Below, piece after piece: positions 33,602 through 40,715 of a stretch of DNA of 64,000 nt. The DNA is from Flavisphingopyxis soli (GTDB lineage: Bacteria > Pseudomonadota > Alphaproteobacteria > Sphingomonadales > Sphingomonadaceae), in contig NZ_VOPY01000001.1 in assembly GCF_007995095.1 (NCBI RefSeq), forward strand, positions 1,265,001 to 1,329,000. The letters are read 5' to 3'. Under the pieces are notes generated by a model. The model ran no database searches. It saw nothing but the letters and a program-made list of their open reading frames with translations, and was not told the DNA's origin. Both the position numbers and the translations under genes were made by a program. Each line of letters begins with the position of its first letter. Position 1 is the first letter of the stretch.

Positions 33602-35356
33602 TTAACGCAGGGCATCCGAAGCACGGGCCTTAACATTTTCGATTGTGGCAGCCCCGTCTGCATAGATCGCGGCAATCGTCCCCAGCGGTACGCACCTAAT
33701 TTTTCTAATGGATCGGGCTGCAGCCCAGTCGCCCTCTTCGGTAGGGGGTTGGCTAATGTCTGATTTTCGATCCGGAATGACGGGGCCAAGCGCAACATCG
33801 TCCGGGTTTCCGCGCGCAATCACCTGCAACGGTGGGTGTGCAGCGCCCTTGAGAGCCCAGTCCTGCAACGTTCTCATGATAGCGCGTCCGCTTAGGCGCG
33901 GATCGCGCCATACTAACACATTAGTTTCCCCTCGCCGCATCTGGCCCGCCTCAGCTGGGTCTTGTTGCCAAGTGCTCCCATCGAGGTCTGCCACAAAGGC
34001 GAGAGTGTTCAGCCCCTCAGAGAGGGCGTTCGCCACGGTAAAAAAATCGTCACCGTTCATGTCCGGATCGCGATCGACGCCTGAAATGATGCTTCCAGCG
34101 ATCAAAGATCCGCTAGGATAATTGCCTGTTTCCAAATGCGCTCTGATTTTTTGCAGGCCTGAGCCAAGACTGGATGAGAAATCTGCCTGTTGAGGGTAGC
34201 GCAGCGTGAACCTGTGCAATTCAAAATCACAAGTTGACATTCGTAGCGTGTCGTCAGTCTCGATCCGACCTGCATTTATTGGGCAGCAGTTAACCGCGCG
34301 CCAACGTACAAGCGAACTGATAGGTGTGTACGGTGGCCAAGCTACATCGCCACATACGACACAGGGACCGCTATCACGCAGTACTAGTCCATTAAAGTGA
34401 GGGGTTTGTACGGCGCGTCCGGCCGGGAACGCTTCGTGGCCCTTGTTAAGATCCGTGCGTCGCCCAAAGACGCCACTTAGTGAACGCCAGCGATCAAGCT
34501 CTTCCTCGGGGTGAAGTTTCCCGTATGCTTGATTGGCGACGGCTATAACCACAGCCTGATTACTTATTTGCGCGGCTACGTCGCCAATGGCGGTCTGCCA
34601 GTTTGGATCGAAGGCGGTGCTCTGCAAAAGCGAAGCTGTCACAAGGATAGGAAGGTCCAGTAGTTCGTCCCTGAGTGAACGTTCTAATCGGCTCTGGATG
34701 CTCCCATTTTCCATTCGCGGCCTAAGCATATCCGCGCAAATAAGGGGGAAAAGGCGAAGGTCTGAAAGTCTAACCTCTAAGAGCGCCTTTCCCTCTAGAA
34801 GATCTGGCTGCCCAAGAGCCTCATGCGATTGTTCAAGGTGATTTTTGACAAAAACGATACAGATGGGCGCCTCGTTAGGACGGTGGATCCAGCACCAACC
34901 ACCGTTCAGCCGACGATTTCCGGTGACCGGGCGCGCATCTTGATCCCAGGCCGCTAGCCTTTTTGTCTCACCGTCGTCGACGCCGAGCCATTCTTCAACA
35001 ACCGAGGCTGCGGTCATCCCAAAGCCAGCGATAAGTATAAGGGGTCTTGGCGACTGGCGAACGGCTTGGTCCACTCGGTGCCAATCCGCAGATGCCAACG
35101 CATACTCGGGAGCAAGGATGAGTGTGGGTGGCCGCTGAGGAATGAGATCGTCAAGAATTGGCACATGCCCCTCTCGACCCACCAATTCTTCAATCGTTGT
35201 AACTACGTCACTGCGGCTCTGATCGTCCGGTATATGCGATAAATCTACTGGTGCCACCTGCAGCAGACACGTAGCGAGGCGGCCACCCTCCCTCGCCGTG
35301 AAGTCCACTGTTACGACGGAATGTCCGTCCGTGTAATGAGTTGTGTGTTCGACCAT
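33602..35356 (-). CDS. Nitrilase-superfamily protein, probable effector of the three-gene system
   Basis: A 584-residue protein whose residues ~75-330 fit the carbon-nitrogen hydrolase fold. The catalytic triad is visible: E84 (TLILAPEYAL), K171 (ICIVFVKNHLEQ) and C207 (RLFPLICADMLRP). The typical later segment ILVTASLL...NWQTAIGDVAAQISNQAVVIAVANQAYG also fits. A C-terminal region of about 230 residues is unrecognised. It has no signal peptide. It is the first gene of the operon, 14 bases before the middle gene. Nitrilase domains occur in some antiphage proteins (for example fused to DRT1 reverse transcriptase), so a defence effector is plausible. The substrate is unknown. Confidence 0.75.
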   Translation of the reverse strand: MVEHTTHYTDGHSVVTVDFTAREGGRLATCLLQVAPVDLSHIPDDQSRSDVVTTIEELVGREGHVPILDDLIPQRPPTLILAPEYALASADWHRVDQAVRQSPRPLILIAGFGMTAASVVEEWLGVDDGETKRLAAWDQDARPVTGNRRLNGGWCWIHRPNEAPICIVFVKNHLEQSHEALGQPDLLEGKALLEVRLSDLRLFPLICADMLRPRMENGSIQSRLERSLRDELLDLPILVTASLLQSTAFDPNWQTAIGDVAAQISNQAVVIAVANQAYGKLHPEEELDRWRSLSGVFGRRTDLNKGHEAFPAGRAVQTPHFNGLVLRDSGPCVVCGDVAWPPYTPISSLVRWRAVNCCPINAGRIETDDTLRMSTCDFELHRFTLRYPQQADFSSSLGSGLQKIRAHLETGNYPSGSLIAGSIISGVDRDPDMNGDDFFTVANALSEGLNTLAFVADLDGSTWQQDPAEAGQMRRGETNVLVWRDPRLSGRAIMRTLQDWALKGAAHPPLQVIARGNPDDVALGPVIPDRKSDISQPPTEEGDWAAARSIRKIRCVPLGTIAAIYADGAATIENVKARASDALR

Positions 35357-35719
35357 ATTTGAGGAGCTTGGCAGAAGCCCGACGAAAAACCAATGGCTTG
35401 AGATTAATGTGTCCCTGCCTGGCTCTCGAAGCTTCTTGAGGGACCTTCCCCTAGTTGGACGGAGCGGGGACGCTCAATGTGGCTCACACTGGTTCAATTT
35501 ATCCAATTAGACGCTTTCTCGTATGCTCCTAGGAACATGTTGGACACCGAGATGCGTTAGTTTTTATGAACAAGATTATAGGTCAGATGAACAAGATTAT
35601 AGGTCAGTATGTATCAGCCGCATTTTATTTTCGAGACCTGTGTACAGTATTTGAATGTCCTAGACCGTGCGGCACACTCGGCTAGACTAAACCTAGGAGA
35701 AATAACCTAGGAAATTCGG
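35357..35719. other. Divergent control region between defence operon and recombinase, with tandem repeat
   Basis: This 363-base AT-rich region separates the leftward nitrilase operon from the rightward serine recombinase. It holds a perfect 21-base tandem repeat (35566-35586 and 35587-35607, starting ATGAACAAGATTATAGG) and, just before the recombinase start, two CCTAGGA motifs 14 bases apart (35694 and 35708 vicinity) that could form a recombination or operator site. Promoters for both operons are presumably here, but I cannot place them confidently. Confidence 0.5.
35566..35685 (+). CDS. Possible 39-residue peptide starting in an in-frame 21-bp tandem repeat
   Basis: A short frame begins with two copies of MNKIIGQ, each encoded by one 21-base repeat unit, and continues YVSAAFYFRDLCTVFECPRP to a TAG at 35683. 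The repeat preserves frame, which fits coding but is also what any 21-base duplication would do. A T5 tract precedes the ATG and no clear Shine-Dalgarno site is seen. It could be a leader peptide or chance. Confidence 0.2.
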   Translation: MNKIIGQMNKIIGQYVSAAFYFRDLCTVFECPRPCGTLG

Positions 35720-36286
35720 TTGCTTATTGGCTACGCACGAACTTCGACATTCGATCAGGTTGCCGGGTTAGACGCTCAACTTAGCGCCCTCGAACAAGTT
35801 GGTTGCATTGAGCGTCTGTTTCGAGAGCAGGTTTCCTCCGTCGGCGAGCGAGAGCAACTCGATCAGGCACTGGATTTTGCAAGAGAGGGTGACGTCTTCG
35901 TTGTCGTCAGGCTCGACCGTCTTGCTCGCTCCACCACCGACCTACTTCGGATTATCGACCTTCTTGAGACTAAGGGTGTCGCTCTACGTGTTCTGGACTT
36001 TGGCGGGGCCGAGATGGACACGAAGTCACCTACGGGCCGCCTCATGATCACGATGTTCGGCGCGCTCGCGCAATTCGAGCGAGAGTTGATGCTCGTCAGG
36101 CAGCGTGAAGGAATTGAACGCGCCAAACGGGAGGGCAAATATAAAGGCAGGGCACCGACGGCCCTCCGCAAATTGCCAGCGATGCGTGCGCTTGCTGGAG
36201 AGGGCCTCACTCCTTCGGAGATCGCCAATCGCCTGCAGGTGTCTCGCGCATCCGTTTACCGCCTGTTGTCGGCGGAACGGGCATGA
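35720..36286 (+). CDS. Serine recombinase (resolvase/invertase family)
   Basis: A 188-residue small serine recombinase. The catalytic serine is S9 in YARTSTFDQ, with the conserved arginines in RLDRLARS and the ALAQFERELMLVRQREGIERAKREGKYKGR long helix leading to a C-terminal helix-turn-helix (LTPSEIANRLQVSRASVYRLL). The start is TTG at 35720. It may act on a nearby site or on the element itself. Its stop overlaps the next small gene (ATGA), so it heads a three-gene chain. Confidence 0.92.
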   Translation: MLIGYARTSTFDQVAGLDAQLSALEQVGCIERLFREQVSSVGEREQLDQALDFAREGDVFVVVRLDRLARSTTDLLRIIDLLETKGVALRVLDFGGAEMDTKSPTGRLMITMFGALAQFERELMLVRQREGIERAKREGKYKGRAPTALRKLPAMRALAGEGLTPSEIANRLQVSRASVYRLLSAERA

Positions 36287-36477
36287 GAGTTCAGGCGAGG
36301 CACTTCGCGACACCAGCTGGCCAATTCGAGGGCATTTTTGAACTGCCAAATGAGGGGCCGGCGGTCAACCTACATGCAACTGTTAGCCGGGAAATCACGA
36401 GCCAAATCTGCACCTGGTTGCAAGGCGCTGTCAGTAAGCTACACGCCGCCCTTAACTCGACCGACCTGCGACCGTGA
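36283..36477 (+). CDS. Small hypothetical protein between recombinase and HNH-like gene
   Basis: A 64-residue protein (MRVQARHFATPAGQFEGIFE at the start) without recognised domain, signal or membrane helix. Both ends overlap neighbours by four bases (ATGA with the recombinase, GTGA with the HNH-like gene). That coupling is the main reason to call it; similarity evidence is lacking. Confidence 0.45.
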   Translation: MRVQARHFATPAGQFEGIFELPNEGPAVNLHATVSREITSQICTWLQGAVSKLHAALNSTDLRP

Positions 36478-36965
36478 TCGAACCATACAGTTCAGTCCCC
36501 GCTGATGTAATCCTTGATCGGAAGGTCGAAGCTCTCATCATAGATGGTTTTCCGTTGCCACGTTGGGGTTGGCCGGTACCCGGATCGTACAATGGTGCCA
36601 CGGGAGCTGAAAGGATCGCAGTGTGGCAGAAAAATAACATCGCTTGGCGGATGGGATTGCTAGAAAGGCATTCTATCTGCTCTCTATGTGAGACGCGTCA
36701 AGCAGAGCACAGCCATAACGAATTATATTTTCGACCGTTCGCTCTGAAGTCGGTTTGTCGGTCCTGCCATACCCGCATTCATCGCCGTTTCGACAATCCG
36801 ACAAAGTGGCGCGCATTTCTCGATGAGACGGTCCGAGCCGATAACTGGGCCTGCATCCTTTTGCCCGACCAGATTAGTCGCGCAGAAGCCAAAGCGCTGT
36901 CACATCGGCCCGATTGGCTGGCTGCCCTTAAGTCGGTTAGCGAGACTTACGCGGCAATTCGGTAA
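36474..36965 (+). CDS. HNH-like zinc-binding nuclease-domain protein
   Basis: A 163-residue protein with a treble-clef-like metal site: C69-S-L-C72, H79/H81 in AEHSHNE, C95-R-S-C98-H99 and H103 (CRSCHTRIHRRFD). The spacing of C-x2-C, central His/Asn and C-x2-C-H is that of HNH endonucleases, although the catalytic order HNH is not textbook. The GTG start overlaps the previous stop. It may be a homing-type nuclease or a cargo restriction-like enzyme of the element. Confidence 0.6.
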   Translation: MIEPYSSVPADVILDRKVEALIIDGFPLPRWGWPVPGSYNGATGAERIAVWQKNNIAWRMGLLERHSICSLCETRQAEHSHNELYFRPFALKSVCRSCHTRIHRRFDNPTKWRAFLDETVRADNWACILLPDQISRAEAKALSHRPDWLAALKSVSETYAAIR

Positions 36966-36980
36966 ATAGAATGTCTATAG

Positions 36981-37481
36981 CACGGCGCATCCGTTGATCG
37001 TTGCTACGACGACGACATGATGCTGACGAATTGGGATTACATGCCGATGTTGCGCGTCGTGCTCGATGAAGCCCACCCCGATTTCGATAATTCCCGGCAC
37101 ACCAGCGTGCGCGACGCCAAGCACCTCTACGGCAAGGGCGACAAGGTCCATTGGTTCGAGGTGCCTGACAGCCGCGAAGGTTGGGCAGAGGCCGTCGAAC
37201 TGCTGGAGATCATGACCTACCAGAAGGTCTACCGCGACGAACTGCTCGTGCTCGACTTCTCGAAGGTCCGCGAGAAGAACGCTCCGATCATGGGGATGCA
37301 AGGTCGCCCGTCCTCCGGACCCGTGCCCCTTATGAGCGCACTGGAGATGATTACCCAGATCAAGGGCGCTGGGATGAAGCCGTGGAAGCAGGCGCTCTAC
37401 GTCGACCACTGGCTGGCGTTGCCTGTCCTCGTCGGCGGAGCGCGCCGCGCCGCTCGCATGAGCACGAAGCACTGGTCCTAA
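36981..37481 (+). pseudogene. Internal fragment of a phage-type (class II-like) ribonucleotide reductase
   Basis: An open frame from a TAG at 36978 to a TAA at 37479 encodes ~166 residues that, from memory of the family, match the middle of phage ribonucleotide reductases. It includes RCYDDDMMLTNWDYMPMLRV before the first ATG (37017), the segments LDFSKVREKNAPIMGMQGRP and SSGPVPLMSALE, and the conserved GG-x-RR-x-A stretch VLVGGARRAARMSTKHW just before the stop. Similarity begins before any start codon and ends abruptly, and the N- and C-terminal parts, including catalytic cysteines, are missing. It is a remnant of a full gene. The assignment needs a profile search. Confidence 0.55.
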
Positions 37482-37508
37482 CACCGTAAATGGCATACAT
37501 TTTAGAGT

Positions 37509-38228
37509 ATGGTTCAACTAATAGACATGACAGGGCAAGTTTGGGGGGAGTGGGTCGTTTTGCGTCGCGACGACAACAGAAATCTAGGTGGAGCTTGGTG
37601 GATTTGCCGATGCTCATGCGGAGTGGAGCGATCAGTAATGGGGCGCCACATGCGTACGGGAAATTCCGTATCCTGCGGACACCTTGCACACACTGCTGAT
37701 GGCCTGTCGGCCCGGTATCCTAGCGAGTATGGAACCTGGCGTATGATGCTCCTTAGGTGTGGCGACCCTAGAAGTAGTTCATATGCAAATTACGGCGCAC
37801 GCGGCATCAGAGTTTGTAGTCGTTGGCAAGTTTTCAAAAGCTTTTTCGAAGATATGGGCCCTAAGCCTAACTCTGATTTTCAAATCGACCGACTTGATAA
37901 CGATGACGGATATTATAAGCAAAACTGTGCCTGGGTTAGCAGAAGCGAAAACATTAGGAACTCCACACGGTCGCGATTGATTGAGCATGACGGCGAACGA
38001 CTGCCAGTAGTCGTTTGGGCTAATCGCCTTGGTATCAAGGCATCTATTTTATACGGCAGGTTACGTATGGGGTGGACGGAGGAGCGAGCGTTAACTCAGC
38101 CTGTTCGGATGAACCCCAACACAAGGCAAGGCCGCGCCGTCGGCCCAGCTCAAGGACCCAGGCCCGAGATTGCCCCTCGGCCTCGGAGGAAGGCGTTCTT
38201 TAGCGCGAGCAGAGAAGATCTTCTCTGA
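37509..38228 (+). CDS. Phage-type HNH/AP2-like DNA-binding endonuclease
   Basis: A 239-residue protein of a family common in phages and prophages. An N-terminal Cys cluster (CRCSCG... SCGH) precedes the signature YGTWRMMLLRCGDP, YGARGIRVCSRW, F-x2-F-x2-DMGPKP, and the core QIDRLDNDDGYYKQNCAWVS. A C-terminal DNA-binding-like repeat (VVVWANRLGIKASILYGRLRMG) and a basic tail follow. Such proteins are usually annotated HNH or homing endonucleases. It sits 27 bases after the broken end of the ribonucleotide reductase fragment, a classic host gene for homing endonucleases. Confidence 0.72.
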   Translation: MVQLIDMTGQVWGEWVVLRRDDNRNLGGAWWICRCSCGVERSVMGRHMRTGNSVSCGHLAHTADGLSARYPSEYGTWRMMLLRCGDPRSSSYANYGARGIRVCSRWQVFKSFFEDMGPKPNSDFQIDRLDNDDGYYKQNCAWVSRSENIRNSTRSRLIEHDGERLPVVVWANRLGIKASILYGRLRMGWTEERALTQPVRMNPNTRQGRAVGPAQGPRPEIAPRPRRKAFFSASREDLL

Positions 38229-38316
38229 CGATTAGAGAAATAACAGATGCCAATTGTCGCTGGAGGTTTGAGCACTGAGCTGATTGGGCCGAGAAAGGAT
38301 GCGATAGCTACGCCGC

Positions 38317-38339
38317 CTGCTACAAAAAGGGCTACATTA
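38317..38339 (+). repeat. Paired GCTACA repeats, right end (candidate integrase arm site)
   Basis: CTGCTACA, six bases AAAAGG, then GCTACATTA: the same bipartite sequence and spacing as at 28326-28348, in the same orientation, ending 61 bases before attR. Confidence 0.6.
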
Positions 38340-38400
38340 TGCGTGACCTGATTATGGCCATTGCCCCAAAAATGGCGCCTTTCTTGTTGGAAGGGTAGTC

Positions 38401-38418
38401 TCCCACCCTCTCCGCCAC
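38401..38418 (+). repeat. attR core of the tRNA-Ser element
   Basis: TCCCACCCTCTCCGCCAC, identical to bases 28244-28261 at the tRNA-Ser 3' end. It marks the right boundary of the element. Confidence 0.92.
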
Positions 38419-38990
38419 CGATCGTTCCAGACCTGTCTCGTCCCAGTGCGGTCATGGTGCCCTATGGTCGCCCGTGAAGGTGCGCAGGTTGCCTGGCGAC
38501 GTGCACGAGAAAGGGTCGAAAATCCGATAGGGATGGGCGTCATGTCGGAAATGAGGCGAATCGAATTTGAGGGCAATATTGGCGATTGTTAGCGCGGAAA
38601 AGGCCATCATGCGCAACGTTGCCCCGAGACTCCAATAAACCCCTTGAGTGCCCGGCTTCCTGCCATGACGTTTCCGATCTGCTCTTCCGCGTAAGGAATT
38701 CTATTTCCTTGCAGTCGCCACCCGCAAACAGCCCTGCTTATAGGCTTAGGCGGAACGCGCGAGGAGTTCTCCTGAACGCGGGTTTCGACTTTCCCGATCC
38801 CGTCTGACGAATGTGTCACAATGCTGGCACCAAACTGTCATCGGATTGTCTCACTCCCTGCATCGCCGAGTCATGTCGCGCCCCTAGTGCCCCCTCAAGA
38901 CCGGCGCAGGGGGCGATGGTCGTTATATCGTTTCCCTGCTTCCGGATCGCTAGTTCCCACTAACGCCGGCGCGGCCGGAGCGGAGATATC

Positions 38991-40643
38991 ATGACCCAGA
39001 TGAAGACAATGCGTGCCCTATTCATGTTGAGCGTTGCGGGAACAGTCCTGAGCGCCTGTGGGGCCGGCGATATTGCGTCGCCCGGCACCGGCGGTAATGT
39101 GACGATCAACTATCCTGCGCCGACCCCGACACCAGCTCCTGCTCCGACGCCAACCCCTACCCAGGTCACGCCGGCGACCGGCTGCCCGACAATAGCAGAT
39201 CCTCAGGGTTTGACCGACGCCGGTACGATCACCGGCCCGACCGGCACCTACCGTGTCTGCAGCCTTCCCGCGCGAATCAACCGCAGCATTACGTTGCCCA
39301 AGATTGCCGGCCTTCTCTATCAGCTTACCGGCCGCGTCGATGTCGGCACCGACGGTGGCCCCGCCGCGTCGGCAGCCGATTCGAACGTCACACTGACGAT
39401 CGATCCCGGTGTAATCATTTACGGCGGCGCGGGTGTATCGTGGCTTGCCGTCAATCGCGGCAACAAGATCAACGCCGTCGGTACCGCGACGCAGCCGATC
39501 GTCTTTACCAGCCGCGACAATGTTCTGGGACTCAACACCGACAATTCATCGGGTCAGTGGGGCGGAATTGTCTTGATGGGCCGCGCGCAGATCACCGACT
39601 GTACGACCCCGGGTGCCCCGCCCCTGGCGAACGGCAGCTCACCAAATGCGGGCACGCTCGCGTGCGAACGGCAGACCGAAGGTGCGGTTGACCCGGCGGT
39701 ATACGGTGGCGTCAACAACGCCGATAGCAGTGGCACGCTGGACTATGTCCAGATCCGCTATTCGGGTTATGTCCTGTCGTCCAACAACGAGCTTCAGTCG
39801 CTGACCACCGAGGGCATCGGCAGCGGCACGAAACTTGACCACATCATGTCGTTCAACAGCTCGGACGATGGCGCAGAGTTTTTCGGCGGCCATGTTCACA
39901 TGAAGCATTATGTTTCGGTCGGGGCCGAGGATGACAATCTCGACACCGATACGGGGACGAAGGCGAACTTCCAGTACGTCATCGTCGTCCAGCGTCCGGG
40001 CATCGGCGACGCGATGATCGAGGCCGATTCGGACAACTCGGTCGATGCCGACAATCCGCGCCAGAATACCACGGTATCGAATGCGACCTTCATCGACCAG
40101 TCGGCGAACAATTCGGACCAGGCATCGATCCTTCTGCGCGGCGGCACCGATTATTCGCTGCTCAACACGGTAATGGTCAACAAACAGACGAACCCTTGTT
40201 TGCGCGTAAGCCGTAGCCAGACGGCAACGACTACGGCCGACAGCAGCAAGGACGAAGTCGGCGCGCCGATCTTCCGTTCGACCGTGTTCAGCGGCTGCGG
40301 CACGCAGAAATACATCGGCTCGAGCGGCGTTACCGATGCCGCCGTCGCGGCGCTGTTCGGCACCGGCACGAACAACAACAACGACAATTACACGCCGTCG
40401 CTGATGAGCCTGTTCATCAACGGTGCAACCGAGAACGCCGTCACGCCGTTCGACGCCAGCACGTATAACGGGCGGGTAATCAACGGGATCGAAGTGACCC
40501 GCGCAGGCTTCTTCGACAAGACCAGCTACATCGGTGCGGTCAAGGACGCCTCGGATACCTGGTACCAGGGCTGGACCTGTAACAGCTCGACCGCGGACTT
40601 CGGCGCCGGCGGAAGCCTTTGCACCTCGCTCCCCACGAACTGA
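38991..40643 (+). CDS. Exported lipoprotein with repetitive beta-strand (beta-helix-like) body
   Basis: A 550-residue lipoprotein: lipobox LSAC with Cys23, a Thr/Pro-rich linker (PAPTPTPAPAPTPTPTQ), then about 480 residues rich in Gly, Asn, Asp and short strands (VTLTIDPGVIIYGGAGVSWLAV; IVFTSRDNV; WGGIVLMGRAQI; GTLDYVQIRYSGY) resembling a right-handed beta-helix. A few cysteines may form disulfides. It precedes a TonB-dependent receptor and the type II secretion operon, so it is a candidate surface-displayed secretion substrate or receptor partner; in Caulobacter a lipoprotein (ElpS) is exported by this route. Function is unknown. Confidence 0.8.
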   Translation: MTQMKTMRALFMLSVAGTVLSACGAGDIASPGTGGNVTINYPAPTPTPAPAPTPTPTQVTPATGCPTIADPQGLTDAGTITGPTGTYRVCSLPARINRSITLPKIAGLLYQLTGRVDVGTDGGPAASAADSNVTLTIDPGVIIYGGAGVSWLAVNRGNKINAVGTATQPIVFTSRDNVLGLNTDNSSGQWGGIVLMGRAQITDCTTPGAPPLANGSSPNAGTLACERQTEGAVDPAVYGGVNNADSSGTLDYVQIRYSGYVLSSNNELQSLTTEGIGSGTKLDHIMSFNSSDDGAEFFGGHVHMKHYVSVGAEDDNLDTDTGTKANFQYVIVVQRPGIGDAMIEADSDNSVDADNPRQNTTVSNATFIDQSANNSDQASILLRGGTDYSLLNTVMVNKQTNPCLRVSRSQTATTTADSSKDEVGAPIFRSTVFSGCGTQKYIGSSGVTDAAVAALFGTGTNNNNDNYTPSLMSLFINGATENAVTPFDASTYNGRVINGIEVTRAGFFDKTSYIGAVKDASDTWYQGWTCNSSTADFGAGGSLCTSLPTN

Positions 40644-40664
40644 ACCGCGACGCAAGCCATTGAG

Positions 40665-40691
40665 GGGGTGCGCACGTGGCGCACCCCTTTT
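40665..40691 (+). terminator. Terminator between the lipoprotein and receptor genes
   Basis: A nine-base-pair stem (GGGGTGCGC with GCGCACCCC) closes an ACGTG loop and is followed by TTTT. It lies 22 bases after the lipoprotein stop and only 25 before the receptor ATG, so it may reduce rather than abolish readthrough into the receptor gene. Confidence 0.85.
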
Positions 40692-40715
40692 CATGCCAGA
40701 TATTAGGGAAATACA

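Larger units (their letters stand above)
28244..38418. mobile_element. Integrative element of about 10.16 kb inserted in tRNA-Ser(CGA)
   Basis: The element is bounded by an exact 18-bp direct repeat (28244-28261 and 38401-38418) taken from the tRNA 3' end, so the tRNA stays intact. A tyrosine integrase sits 97 bases inside the left end. Short paired repeats with identical spacing lie 62-87 bases inside both ends. Contents are visibly lower in GC than the flanks, with different codon choice and several phage-like genes. It carries a three-gene putative defence operon, a serine recombinase operon, a ribonucleotide reductase fragment and an HNH/AP2-like gene. No conjugation or capsid genes are seen, so it is probably a satellite or a reduced island. 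Confidence 0.88.
38229..38990. other. Right end of the element and spacer before the lipoprotein gene
   Basis: The first part (to 38418) is the element's right end with the paired GCTACA repeats and attR. From 38419 the sequence returns to host composition. I see no convincing gene. A 42-codon frame at 38464-38592 (MVAREGAQVAWRRARERV...) has no support beyond an open frame. The last 100 bases must hold the promoter of the lipoprotein gene, and GGAG lies nine bases before its ATG. Confidence 0.5.

Noticed and set aside
38150-38455. 101-codon minus-strand frame with one hydrophobic stretch, spanning attR
   Set aside because: It crosses the att core and the paired repeats and overlaps the 3' end of the endonuclease-like gene; the reading would depend on where the element inserted.
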